Source of the DNA: Labia minor
Lineage: Eukaryota; Arthropoda; Insecta; Dermaptera; Spongiphoridae
Assembly (NCBI GenBank): GCA_963082975.1
Contig: OY720350.1
Location: forward strand, 39,859,851 to 39,923,850
DNA length: 64,000 nucleotides
Reading direction: 5' to 3'
Shown here: positions 23,471-35,321 of the stretch, piece after piece
Position numbering within the stretch: position 1 is the first letter of the stretch
How the letters are laid out: each line of letters starts with the position of its first letter
The notes under the pieces: model-generated
Databases searched by the model: none
Told to the model about the DNA's origin: nothing
The model's input: only the letters and a program-made list of their open reading frames with translations
Program-made: the position numbers and the translations under genes

Positions 23471-23640
23471 ACCACGTTTTTCTTAGCTTGCTTTCTTGTT
23501 TATCTGTTCGCGTCAAATCTTGCAATCGAAATTTCGACCACTTCCAGTCATCCAATCGCTCTGAAACTTTTCAGAGTTATGTATTCTGGATGACAATACA
23601 ATAAAATAACACATTCGTAGCTTGCAAGTGTTTAATTAGA
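23471..23640 (+). repeat. ACCACG-element copy 1
   Basis: A block of about 170 bp starts ACCACGTTTTTCTTAGCTTG and contains CAATCGAAATTTCGACCACT and GCTCTGAAACTTTTCAGAG. It is repeated at 24,778 with small insertions in a TTTG tract. The function and class of this short interspersed repeat are unknown. Its first base is the breakpoint of the large duplication. Confidence 0.8.
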
Positions 23641-24777
23641 GCATAATTAATGAATATTTGTATTTTGTTAACTTAAAAAGGAGAAACAATAATAATACAA
23701 CAAAAGGCCCTTTCCAAAACTTACCTTTCTCAATACATAATACAAAAGAAGAAAACAACAAAAGGGACTTTGTCAAAACATTAAAAATAAATAATACAGA
23801 TGTCCATAGTCCGCTTGTTTAAAAAAATATTCAAGAGTTGATTCTAGTATGTATTAAATATATTCAATATATTAAATATTAAATATATTATTTTTGATCT
23901 AAACGAATAGAGAATGGATTTTACATAAAATTTGTAATCATTTCACAAATTAATAATATAATAAATGACACATTGTGAATTGACGATAAAAATAAATATA
24001 TTTCATTAGATCTTATTTTATTATACTAGCAAAAATTGTATAAATATATTTTTAATTTTCTTTCGAAATTAATTAAAAAATTTTAAAATATTTTAAATAT
24101 AAAAAATATTGATACAATATCTAATACAAAAACGAGACGGGATGCAAATATAATACATTAATTAATAATAATAATCAAAATATTAAAATCCGTTTAAATA
24201 AGAAGTTTGAAAAAATGTTCAGGTCGCTCCCCTCCAACTAAATGACAGTCCTGATCGTATGTTCCATGCTGCGAATTAAATTTGGATTAAGCATCATAAA
24301 TTCTAAAATAATAATTAAATAAATTTCAAATAACGATTAGATATTTATTAAATGAATTACTAATAAATAATATTCAATCTAATGAAATAAAGAATCTCTA
24401 TATATTATATACACGGTAAATGTATTAGAAAAAATAAAAAGCCATTTTTTTTTTATGAAGAATTTTGATTTTTTTAAATTATAATTTCTGACTTTTGATT
24501 GATTACATTTAAAATCATTTTAAAGTTATAATTTCGTCTTTACAAAGAGAGATAAAAAATTAATAAAATCAAAATATTGAAAAAATATAATAGGGAGGTA
24601 GAAAAAAGGTTCAAACTCCCCTCTTCTTATTTTTACTTAACGGGTCTTCTGATTGGTTGCCTGTTTCGACACACCTTTTTTCGACTTAAACGCCACCCTC
24701 AATTTCTTTCAGCTATCATTTGCTCTCTGCATCTCACCAAGTCATCATTAGCACTCTTGCTAACTGAGTGTATTTTA
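23641..24777. other. AT-rich interval between the two ACCACG elements
   Basis: The ORF at 24,577-24,792 runs into the repeat and has no domain. Nothing else is supported. Confidence 0.4.
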
Positions 24778-24980
24778 CCACGTTTTTCTTAGCTTGCTTT
24801 CTTGTTTGTTTGTTTGTTTATTTATCTGTTCGGGTCAAATCTTGCAATCGAAATTTCGACCACTTCCAGTCATCCAATCGCTCTGAAACTTTTCAGAGTA
24901 ATGTATTCTGGATGACAATACAATAATACAATAATAATTCGTAGCTTGCAAGTGTTTAATTAGAGCATAATTAATGAATA
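24778..24980 (+). repeat. ACCACG-element copy 2
   Basis: Second copy of the repeat at 23,471, with an expanded TTTG run. It is preceded by TATTTT rather than ATTATT. Confidence 0.8.
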
Positions 24981-25482
24981 TAATTTTGTATGGGAAAATC
25001 AAAACAAAAAGTGTAAATATTTAAATTTGAAAAAAACCGTTAAAAACCCGTTAAAAGAATAATATAATATGTATAATATTTAAAATGTAAATAAATTTGA
25101 AAGAAGGTATATTAATGTTTTGTACTGTAATTTAGAAAACAAAATTTAAATTTATGATGAGTTTTAGGCAATAAAGAATTAAAATATGACAAATTTAAAA
25201 ATTTCTCTTTATAATTCAATTTAAATTTATTACTTTCAGGATAATAGTATTTCATGACTATTAAAGTCAATCAAAAAACTTAAAAGTAGTATAGGTCAAG
25301 TGAAATCGATTGCAATATATGAAGACTAAAAAGTAGAAAATAATACTTTATATAAAAAAAAAACTTTTTTAAAAAACCACGTTTTTAACGCACTAAAAAG
25401 AAGAAAATAATTTTTCTGAAACCCCATAGGTACTGACATTACAAACAAGAGATATGATTTGAAGAAAATTTTCTATAACGTA

Positions 25483-26383
25483 TAATTTTTTTTTTTCAAT
25501 GTATCGGATAAATTGTAATTAAGGGGTAGTGATGCACGGTCCTGCCCTCTCTCGTGTGTTCATCGTTTCTCTAGGTATTTTTATTAAGTCACCAGGACCA
25601 TGTCACTCTGATGGGGATTTTGAATCACAATTTATTTTTTCTTTTGAAATGTTAGTGTTCATAGATGGCGCTGCAGGCGCCCAATATTAACTCTGCAGGC
25701 GCTCAAGAGATCGCACTGCATAGCCCAAGACCATCATCCTCTCCTCCATATATATTCCAGACATTTTTCGATTCCCAATATATACCAGTCTAGCCGTGCA
25801 GTTAAAGTCCTGGACCGCCGACTCGAGTTCAAGGGATCAAATGCACAGACAAGCCCGCATTTTTAACGTTTTTATTTATTTATATATAATAATAAAATAA
25901 TAATAATATTAATTCCCAAAATTCCCAATATTCCTTCTAATAAAAAAAAAAAATGAAAAAAAAGAAAAAAAAAAATTAACACACACACACAAGCGCAATT
26001 TTTATAACGTTTTTTTTTAAAATTAGTAACGTGTTAGGGTTAAGAGATGGCGCAATGTGCTAAAAACTGTGTTTCGAAAAATAACCTGGAGTGAATGAGT
26101 GTTATAGATAGTCTGTGTAAGTCACTCTCTAATTAATTCATTTATCTTAAGAGAAAAATAAGTTAGAATTCGATTTTAATACTTCTCTAGGCAAATAATA
26201 ATATATTATTTTTTATTGGTAATATATATAATAAGAATCGGGAGGGAATTAAGAGAGTTAGAGAGGAATTGGATGGAGAAAGCTCAGGATAGGAATGTAT
26301 GGATTGTGTAGCTAAAAGAGATTAATAGAATTAATCAAAAAATTATTAAAATAATTTGTCTAAGAGGCTATTGATAAATTATT
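25483..26383 (+). repeat. R block (901 bp), source or sister of 22,571-23,470
   Basis: Contains a SINE head (25,784-25,844) and an RTE tail (about 26,240-26,311). It continues on the right into TTTCATTTATTGAC, unlike the copy at 22,571. Confidence 0.9.
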
Positions 26384-27880
26384 TTTCATTTATTGACTCT
26401 TTCCCTTTTTATGGTTTAATTTAAATTTCTTTTTAGAGTTATTTATAATTAATTAAAATATATTTTTATATAGATAATATTTATTTATATAGAGTAATTA
26501 AAATTTTTTTTCGGTTCAATGTGGTGATTCACTAAATAATCTGTTTTTATACAAATTCAATATAACAAATATTAACCAATATTCATCATTGTATTTTACT
26601 ATAAAACCCCTCTCTGATTTTAATAATAATGACCATATATGATCCACTGTTAGTTTTATATTTTAAAAATGAATTTATTATACTAAAAGATCATTTTTAA
26701 GTTTTAATTGAACCATTGTTATTTAATTGTTTTTGTTTTTTTTTTACGAACGATTTTATTGTGCCAATTCAAAATGGAATCTAAAACAAAAGAAATTGCT
26801 CACAATGTCAACAAGTAATTGGGCCAGGAAACTTTTATGTACTGCCAATAAACGTTCAGTTCCAAAAATTCCAAGAAAACACAAAGATGAGTAAAACCGA
26901 GAAACATTCTTTTATAATTTATAAATAGCTTGTTAAAAGAAATTTATTGAGATAGAAACATACAATAATTTACTTCACTGCCACTCAAAAAATTTTTAGT
27001 TCAATAGGGAAGTCAATACAAATTGTTTTTCTTTTAATTATTAATTACTGAACATAAATTAACTAACATATATTATGTGACCTTTTGCTTTTCATTAAAT
27101 TTAATTAATTTCTTATCAATTTTCAAACAATAATATGTAATAATCATTTAATCGAATATTCCATTAATATATAAAAGCTGATTGGATTAACAAATTACAC
27201 CCGTAATACATATAATATTAAAATTATTTGTTTGATGATAAATAAATACATTGTTTGTTAACATAAATAGAGATGATTTGAATATTATTATCAATAGTTC
27301 ATATTAATTAATTAATTCATACATATTTTAAATATCTCTAATTTTCGAAATTGTTCATTTAATGTTACCAACTATAAAATACATTAATGAACTGGAATGT
27401 ATACTCGTATATCTGAATGTAGTTTAGTTTAGAATCTGTTTTTTTTTTTTTTTGTATTTTTGATTAACCTTGAAATTAATAATTTTAAATCTTATTATTT
27501 GTAATATATATAATTTAATTTATTATTTGGAAAATCAATAATTTGAGTTTTATTTTAATTTCTCCCAACTAGGAATTTGTTTTGTTGGTTTTTCAAAAGT
27601 AAAAAAAAGATATGCAAGAAATAAAAACAAATAAAAATGCGCTTTTTTAATAATCATAATTGAAACCCCAGGATGATGATGTCTTTTGTTTATAAATTCG
27701 CAATATTTACTCACTCATTTTTGTTATAAATATTCATCTTTAAATATTTTTGTTTTTGTTCTTGAAATGAATATTTTGCCAAGATTTTAATTATAAAATA
27801 ATCAGTCAAGCGATAATTATTTTTTTCATGAAATATAACATAAGAATTTTAAAAATAATAATCTATATATTTAAAAGAGA
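26384..27880. other. AT-rich region, no gene recognised
   Basis: T-runs and short chance ORFs only. Confidence 0.5.
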
Positions 27881-28063
27881 CAGTTGTATCATATACTCCT
27901 CCTAAACGACTTATGCGATTTGGGCCATTCTAATGCCATTTGATAGCCCTCGGGCTAATCCATTAATAGCTTGAAATTCATTGGAAAACAATAAATACTT
28001 TTTGAGAAAAGTGAAAAAATAATTTTTTTCTTACTTTTTATTTTTTTATTTTATTAGTTACAA

Positions 28064-28520
28064 ATGACGTCACAGCCACCGCTTCATATATCTTATTTAT
28101 CTGTATATATAAAAGGGAATGTCTGTCTGTCTCGCCTAAACTCAAAAACTACCCGTCGGATTGCGATGAAACTTTCAGGGATTGTTGTGGGCATAACAAG
28201 GAAGGTTTTAGTGTAAATCCAAAATTAATTTAATTAGTAATATTTTGGTAAAAGTCTATTCATGGTTTGCAAATACTCTGTGGTAATGTGGGAGGTACTA
28301 CCACTATTTGAAAAAGTTTTATTGGAAATGCAATTAAATACACTATTCAGGAAATGAACGTTTTAAAAGAATTAATATTGTAAGGTGAGTAACTTGGCGC
28401 GGCCGCCAAGCTTTGATTTCACTAATTTTTTTGAAAGACAACTTTGCGGGGCCCTAACTTTTTTGATTTCCTAACTTTTTAGGGCTCACAACTTGGCGAG
28501 GAACCTCTACCACGAAGTGG
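28064..28520 (+). repeat. Family D: repeat with TGTCTGTCTG, CTCAAAAACTACCCG and GATGAAACTTTC core
   Basis: It starts near TGACGTCACAGCC (a motif also present near the 3' part of family B). It has the TGTCTGTCTG run at 28,121, the core at 28,138-28,177, and downstream a perfect hairpin CTTGGCG-CGGC-CGCCAAG (28,395-28,412) and a second one, ACCAC-GAA-GTGGT, near 28,511. About 190 bp of it recur in inverse orientation at 37,674-37,862. It is probably a non-autonomous element; its ends are not fixed. Confidence 0.5.
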
Positions 28521-28624
28521 TTTTTTGTCAGATACAATTATTGGAAAGTAATTTGGAGGTCTATAAAAAATGTTTTATAAACGACAAAAAATTACTTAAA
28601 TTAATTTATATTTAAATTTTGTCT

Positions 28625-28735
28625 ATAAAGGGGAGAGGGGGTAAGGGAGTTGGAAGAGAATAAGAGTTGGATGGAGATGGCTAGGGATAGTTGGAGGAAG
28701 GTGAATACTGCGGGCATTAACTTTCGAGTTACATA
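28625..28735 (+). pseudogene. RTE LINE C-terminal tail remnant
   Basis: Reads SWMEMARDSWRKVN and then GINFRV, matching the tail at 9.1 and 62.6 kb. Only the last ~35 codons are visible. Confidence 0.5.
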
Positions 28736-29252
28736 TTGTCATAGTTAGATAAATAGGAAGAAATATTTAAATTATTATTATAAAACGTTTTTTCAAATAA
28801 GAGATGCATTTCATATAAATAAAATAATAATTTTCTGATTATTATTATATGTATAAATGTATTTTCATTTTTTTCTATATTCCTATTACTGAATCCAAAT
28901 ATGAAATTTAGTGGTCCATGATGGTCTAAACGTTGTCGATTGATAATTTAAATAACACACACACACACACATTGCATTCTCTCCAAGACAATTCTTACCT
29001 TGAAAAATAAAATCTTTTTTCAAATTAAAATTAATAATGAATTTGAATAGAAAAATTGAATTTTTTGGATTGAAAAATAATTCTACTGACATTATATTAG
29101 TCCTTTATTAAAATAAAACAATTAAATAATTTTAATCTGCATAAGAATGGTCTATTTTTTTCTATCTTTTGTGTTAATTATAAAATCGAAAAAAGTATTT
29201 AATATTTATACTTATACTTATTTATACTCATGTAATGAAAAATATTAACATT

Positions 29253-29372
29253 CTAATTCATCATTAAAAAATAATAAGGAAATTTTGTTATTAACACAGA
29301 TATTATCATATTTTTATATTCATATTTCATTAATCTGAAATTGTTGGATATATCTGATTGATTTTTAATTAA

Positions 29373-29403
<31 letters not shown>

Positions 29404-29750
29404 AGGGTGGTGTATTTTAAAGACCGAATCTTCACCAGCTTTAATCCCATTATCACTCGTTCACTTTGTAGTTGAGATGATAAGGTGTACAGTACAGGGG
29501 TGCCCGAGGGGATGAAGGTGGAGAGGGGGTGGGACAGGATGGGAAAAGAGACGAGCGGACAATTTGCATTTTGATCGGGGACCACGCCGTAAGAATTAAT
29601 TTGAGCGAAGACGTTAATGAGTTGGCACAATGCCTTTGTTCCATTTAATGCCCCCAAGCTGTACAGTCTTTTCACTTCATTCCAGATTCGAGCTGTATCT
29701 TTCCTAGGACTCGTCCCGGCCTTATCATTTTCCCTCTTCTCCCTTTCCAT
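29253..29750 (-). CDS. Unrecognised 165-codon ORF in a GC-richer island
   Basis: I do not recognise this protein. The N-terminal ~110 codons fall in a patch (29,420-29,760) with clearly higher G+C than the surroundings and begin with a charged stretch (MEREKRENDKAG). The C-terminal part is simply a translated TA dinucleotide run (IYIYIYIY) and AT-rich flank, so at most the first part could be an exon. A second frame is also open over 29,453-29,644. No signal peptide, membrane segment or domain is evident. Treat it as a candidate exon or non-coding island. The copy in unit 2 is at 45,209-45,706. Confidence 0.2.
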
Positions 29751-30089
29751 TCAAGGATAGAATACTACGATTAAACTTTTGAACTTGGCCCGGTTTTCAT
29801 AAGCAAGGAATTGGATTGTTTGTAAGAGTGCTTTGACATGCAATTTACCCTGGTCTTTTCTTCCCTCATAATTTTATTTTTCATTTTTATTCATGTTAAA
29901 TATACAATATAAAAATATTTTTAGAAAAAAAAAAAAAAAAAAATTAAAAAATACATTTCAAATGTATAATTAAAGAAAATATATATATATATATATTTAA
30001 ATATATAATTAATTTATTCATTTTTATATATCTCTGAGATTTATTTAAACAGATTTTTTTTTATTGTTGGTCGTTTACAATATATATAC

Positions 30090-30470
30090 CAGTGTTTCTC
30101 AACCTTTTTGGACCAAACGCCCCTTTTGTAAGACCCGCTTCTTAATTCGCCCCCCTATAAATTTTTATAGATAAAAATTGCATGATAATCCCTAATTTAT
30201 GGTAGGTACACTAGGTGATACTTAGAGCTATATTGAAAAACCAAGTTTCAGAACCTGATTGCAAAATCATCTGACCTTTTTTTAGAACCATATTGAAAAA
30301 AATTGAAAAAAAGAGGAAATGTTTAAAAAGCCTGTTCGCAAAATCATCTTACCTTTTTTCGCCCCCCAAAAATAATAAATCGCCCCCAAAATCGTATAGT
30401 CAAATAATCGCCCCCTTTAAGATGTCGATCGCCCCCCAGGGGGCGATATCGCCCAGGTTGAGAATCACTG
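30090..30470. mobile_element. hAT MITE (381 bp) with TIRs and 8-bp TSD
   Basis: The left end CAGTGTTTCTCAACCT and the right end AGGTTGAGAATCACTG are inverted complements with one mismatch. The flanks are ATATATAC on both sides (30,082-30,089 and 30,471-30,478). The interior is rich in CGCCCCC blocks, including a near-palindrome around 30,426-30,445. No transposase remnant is present. The unit 2 copy is at 46,046-46,426. Confidence 0.88.
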
Positions 30471-30850
30471 ATATATACTATTCTATTTCAGACTTATTAA
30501 TGGTTTTTCAATATTCAATAGAATTCAATATTTTTTTTAAATATACATACTCTATAATTATTAAAAATATATTTATAAGAAGTCTTTATTTTCTAATTTT
30601 ATTTATATAAATAATAAATAAATTATAAGAAATATATCTATATCTATAAATTAATTAATTAAAAATGATGTTAGAGGAAGTGATAGGAAATAGGAATGAG
30701 CCTAACAAGACCTTTCAATAGTATTTTTTACCCTGTATCATATATATATGAACTCTAGAGTTCTTCCAAGTGAATTACAAATACAAAATAAATATTTATT
30801 GTTTATTTTTTTAAAATGATTTGGGATCTTAGCTCATTTCAGTCATTTTT

Positions 30851-30892
30851 ACTATCTCGCCAAAATTTTCGATGTTTTTATACGTTTTGAAG
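30851..30892 (+). mobile_element. Family A 5' fragment (A8), internally deleted
   Basis: TTTTTACTATCTCGCC joins directly to AAAATTTTCGATG and TTTTTATACGTTTTGAAGGT, so the second half of the 5' hairpin is lost. Homology stops after GAAGGT. The unit 2 copy is at 46,807-46,848. Confidence 0.6.
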
Positions 30893-30975
30893 GTATACTT
30901 ATACATAAATTAATTTTTTTTATTTTTTGGGTTCTCAGTTACAAAACTAATCACTTTTAAAATTATTTTTTGCAC

Positions 30976-31019
30976 AATGTTTGGGGAGGGGCACGTGCCC
31001 CCCTCCCCCAACGCCACTG
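30976..31019 (-). mobile_element. hAT-like terminus with GC-rich palindrome
   Basis: Read on the minus strand it starts CAGTGGCGTTGGGGGAGG and continues into GGGGCACGTGCCCC. The terminal CAGTGGCG matches hAT ends, but no second terminus was found. The unit 2 copy ends at 46,975. Confidence 0.45.
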
Positions 31020-31100
31020 TATATATATATTAATATCTGATTTTAAACGATTTAGAAAGGACAGAGCCCATCAGCGTATCTGCCACTACCTGGATCAACA

Positions 31101-31376
31101 ATGGATTCTCTCTGTCCCATTTGCGGTAGAACTTTTAGGGGGAACTTAAAAAGACATGTAATATCAATACACAGCAACTCAAGTGAAATTAATCAATGTG
31201 ACATTTGCAAAGTAAGGTTTACGCGAATTTAGAGTCCATGAATGTGACCAATCTGAACAGCCAAGATATTTTTATCCACTATGCTCGTGTAATTTTGAAG
31301 TATTCGGTGATATTTTAATTCACATATTTTTACATAATGAGGTGGGATTGAAACCACTACCAGAAAAAAATAATTA
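31101..31376 (+). pseudogene. C2H2 zinc-finger protein fragment, frameshifted
   Basis: From ATG at 31,101 the frame reads MDSLCPICGRTF, NLKRHVISIH and then CDICKVRFTR before a stop at 31,230. Shifting one base near 31,215-31,225 gives RVHECDQ, then PLCSCNFEVF and HIFLHNE. Three Cys/His pairs spaced like C2H2 fingers are visible. The first has a shorter Cys-His gap than the usual 12 residues. Similar short C2H2 modules occur at the N-terminus of some LINE ORFs and in host factors; I cannot say which this is. It lies 80 bp right of a hAT terminus. The unit 2 copy is at 47,057-47,332. Confidence 0.55.
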
Positions 31377-31789
31377 AAAGTTTTGTACGAAGATTTTTCT
31401 ACTAGAATCATATATAATTATATATGCATATTTATAAAAACTACACATCAAATCTCAACACATTTTTATATATTATTATTTTATTATAGTTATATAAATA
31501 TTTTTCATTGATCTTAAATGCTAAATTGAATTTTAATAAAAATAACATAATTTAAAATAAATATTGAAATAAGGTAAACAGCCTATGTCTTATAATAAAA
31601 TAAAATAAATAAATTCTGGAATAAGTTGAATTAATCAACTCTCAAAATAAAATAATATATGAAAGAAAGATTAAAACAATGTTCGAATTTAATAATCTTT
31701 CTATAAAATTTTATTAAATCACCATCTGTTTTATTATTAAAGAACTATACAATTACAATATTTTTTTTGCACTTTAAAAAATTTTAAAA

Positions 31790-31862
31790 CCTGGAGCTTA
31801 GCCGCGAGGTTATAGGGACCGGTCCGCCGACTCGAGTTCGTGGGTTCAAACCTCGCCGAGTG
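31790..31862 (+). mobile_element. tRNA-derived SINE head
   Basis: CTTAGCCGCGAGGTTATAGG (A-box region) and GTGGGTTCAAACCTCGCC (good B box) are spaced as in a tRNA gene. An ATAAATAAAAATAAAAATA tail follows. The segment CCGCCGACTCGAGTTC is shared with the heads at 22.9 and 25.8 kb. The unit 2 copy is at 47,746-47,818. Confidence 0.6.
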
Positions 31863-31869
31863 TATCGAT

Positions 31870-33367
31870 ATATAAATAAAAATAAAAATAAAATAATAAT
31901 AAACAAATCTGAGAAAGCTGGCTAAATGGAGATATTTCCGAAAAAGCAAAAAAAAAAAAAAATTAATTAATTAAATTAAATTTTTGAATATTAATTTCAT
32001 AAAAATGATAAATTCATCAATATATTTTTATATATAATAAAAGAAAGAAATTAAAGACAAATTTTTAAAAAAATGTGATAAATTTGAATACTTGGATTCT
32101 ATAATCACGAAGGATAATTATTAATGATTTTCCATTTCTCATTGATCGGAAAGTTTGTTTTTAAATAAATTCAATGATAGTGAATAATTCAACAAATAAT
32201 GGATTAAAGTTAAAAATTCATAGGAAAAAAACTTCCTCAAACCATAATAATATACCTACTAGTATTTTCAAATACAATATTTGGAATATTATAAGTTCAA
32301 AGTTTATTTTAATTCAATCCTCTTATTATTACTAATGATTTATAAATACTAATTCAAATTTCCACAATTTCAATTTGAACACTAAAATATTTATATTAGT
32401 TAAATAAATAAATTTATTTTGTAGATTGATTTTCACCAATTTCAAAATGAGAAGAAAAATTACAATTTTCATACAGATTTCAATAAAATATTTTGATAAT
32501 TCAATTACATATTAAATTGTGGTCTTAAGAGAAAGTCGGTTTGGAAACGTTGAAATAATTTCAAAAAACAACAGGAAGAAGAATGATTTTTTTGCTCCCT
32601 TGTCAGATGTAAATAATAATTTTTTTTAACTATATAGAATCCCTGGAATTATCTTAATGAAACTTCAATTATATTTAATTTATCTCCCTTGCATGAAAAA
32701 AATACATTAGTTTGTTATAACCAAATTTACAAATTCCATTAAAAAAAAAAAAAAAAAAACTCAAATCCCTAATTAGAAAAATAAATTAAAAACACTTCCC
32801 TTGTTCTCGTGTGAGATTCTAGTTTACCTAATTTTTATTACCCTTCTTCAAGAGGGTCTGCAAATGATTTAACGATTGGCCATAATTTGCCATTCCCAGA
32901 CTCTCTCACCCTCACCCTCACTGTCTCTGCCTAGACATATATATAAAGCAATAAATTAGTGCTTGTTTAGTAAAAAAAAGTACATTTCTATCCTAAGGGT
33001 TTGCATATAAACATTTTGATTTTATTAACATGTTAAATAAAAAAAAAATGAAAAATTGTAACTAGTATTTTCTTTAATTGCCTGTTTTTTTTCTTCATAA
33101 AATATTTATTATCCGGATTTACATTATACTATTAAAAAAAAGAAATATATAAAAAAAAAATTCAATTATATAGTATATATATTTTTCATGGTAAGTAAGG
33201 GGTGAATACATTGTGTCTATCCTTTTATACGGGGGATTTATTCTCCCTAAATATATACCTTATATTAAATATATAATTGTATATGTTTAATGTTTAGTTA
33301 ATTATCAGTGGATATTCTATTGAAAGTTAAATAATATAGTTAAAATATCAATATATTGTAATATATA
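31870..33367. other. AT-rich region, no gene recognised
   Basis: Long A-runs (for example at 32,741) and a CT-rich strip (about 32,900-32,935). No ORF of interest. Confidence 0.5.
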
Positions 33368-33680
33368 CTAAAGAATGTTGCTAAATTGGAGAATAAAGGA
33401 CATTTGGTCATGGAACATGTGGTCTGCACGTGTACAGAGAACCATCCATGTATTCATGGTGGGGGAAGGAATGAAGTATTCATTATCGGTGAAAAAGAAA
33501 GTTTGAGTTAGTCTTGATCGGGAATTGGAGAAGGAGACAACATAGCCCTGCAGGAAGGACATCCGCGGCCAACCACCTTTTTGAGAGATGCCGCTGCTCA
33601 CGAGATGTTCCAGATAACTCCGCAGGACGACACTCAAGACTCAAGTCTCCAAAGAATTCTCCATTCCTTCCTTTCACATA
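33368..33680. other. GC-richer unassigned island
   Basis: About 310 bp stand out from the AT-rich surroundings. Two overlapping minus-strand frames (33,368-33,637 and 33,483-33,677) are open but neither shows a domain. It could be a host exon or 5' UTR, or an unrecognised element. The unit 2 copy is at 49,324-49,636. Confidence 0.25.
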
Positions 33681-34149
33681 AGGCTAAGTGTCGACACTTG
33701 GTAATTAATAATAATTTGCAATTGCTTAATATAAATTAAATTTCATTTAATTTATATTTCTATTTTAACGGTACCATTCAATTCTTCAATTTCATATAAT
33801 TACTGTTATCTATTTTTGTAATATAAATTCTTATAGTTTATTAAATACATAATTTTTAGTTATAATTTAAATATGCATTTTTAATCTGAACCTATTCAAT
33901 TTTATCATTTCCCATATCAACTTTTGCGGATTCAGTAACCCTTTATTATTCTAAATTTATGCAGAGTGCTACCAAATTAATTTAATCTGATTTCAACCCA
34001 ATTTTTCTAATAAAATACCTTACCTAAGTCCTCCAATATACGACAATATATATATATATATAATTTATTGACAATTTTATAATATATGATAAGCTGTTTA
34101 GAAAATATATAATGGATTAAGTGGGCAGTCAGTATGAAATCAGAAGGTT

Positions 34150-34240
34150 TAGAAATGAAACCCTCTTTACTTGTTATTTGACTTATGTGACGACGTTTCA
34201 GTCCCTTATTAGAACCTTCTTCAGGATTTTCGTTTTAAGG
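34150..34240 (-). ncRNA. Hammerhead-like motif of a second Penelope-like element
   Basis: The minus strand reads CCTGAAGA, a weak stem around CTAATAAGG, then GAAACGTCGTCAC. CTGAAGA fits the hammerhead box CUGANGA and GAAAC the second box. The arrangement aligns with the motif at 912-951 (both have ...AATAAG....TGAAACGT.GT.AC). No PLE ORF remains beside it. The stem II pairing has a mismatch and G-T pairs, so activity is doubtful. The unit 2 copy is at 50,106-50,196. Confidence 0.45.
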
Positions 34241-34260
34241 TTTAAATGTTTCAATCTCAG

Positions 34261-35321
34261 AACAATAATAATATTTATATCATATAAATTTAATAATTAA
34301 GTATAAAGAATGGAGATATTATAATATATAAAATAGATATGCTTTGAATTCTGAAGCCCTTTTGAGGTGGTTAACTGAGGAGGTGGAGTATTATAATAAT
34401 TATGTATGTAAATACATGACTATCGAAATGAAAAAGAAAAGAAACATACAAAAAGAATAGAAAAGTGAAAGTGTACCATGAATAATAGAAAAAGTGGAAT
34501 GAAATAGAAGGGGCAGGATAGAGATAAGGCACCAAAAAAAAACAATTCCACGTTAGCTCACTTGTTTTAAAAAACGGTTGTTCTTTCTATGAAAAAGACT
34601 TGAAATTGAGAAGATTGCATTATAATTTATTTACTATTTCACTTTCCAAGTAAATGAATGAAACGGGTGTTAAATATATACAATTACAATCAGAGGTTAA
34701 ATAAATTTTTAATAATTAAATTTGCAATTGGTTGATATTAAAAGAACGTTTATATTATTAATGATTTACTATGATTAAAATCCTGAAATTATGATTGATA
34801 TTCTTCCCATTAAAATGTTAAATTATTGTCAAAATAAAAATAAATTTATTTTTGTCCACATATTATATTATATTTCAATACTGAAATGTATTATTATTGC
34901 TCTGTAAGTCAATATCGGAATCTTGTAGGTCTATTAGATATTAATGGGCTTAAACGATAGTGGTAATCATTTCAGCAAAAAAATGAATATCATACCAATA
35001 GAAAACGATATACATATGTTTTTAATATTAAATTATTCATTGAATTGTGAGAAATGAATATTTCATTAAATATAAACTCGACTGGTGGCTGAAAAATGGG
35101 TTGGAGGGGACTATTTAATAATTTCCAACCACCTGACTAATTTGATATTTATTATGTTTTTCAATATGCAATCTCACTTTCATTGATGTTGGAAATGCAA
35201 TTTTTTCAAGCTAATAATTCATTACCTTTGGAGAATAATTCATGGGACATTTTTGGTAACTCCATATTTAATATATATTTATTTAAATATCATATATTAA
35301 AAGGATAAAATTTGATATAAT
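34261..35321. other. AT-rich region, no gene recognised
   Basis: No repeat ends or domains are visible. Confidence 0.5.

Noticed and set aside
22571..26383. R' - 2-kb interval - R resembles an LTR retrotransposon with 900-bp LTRs
   Set aside because: The blocks contain a SINE head and a LINE tail, do not begin TG or end CA, and there is no primer-binding site, no polypurine tract, no gag/pol remnant and no TSD.
29253..29400. C-terminal half of the 165-codon ORF as real protein
   Set aside because: It is translated TA dinucleotide repeat and AT-rich flank.
31790..31862. Functional tRNA gene
   Set aside because: A and B boxes are present but the arms do not fold into a complete cloverleaf; the A-rich tail and related heads elsewhere indicate a SINE.
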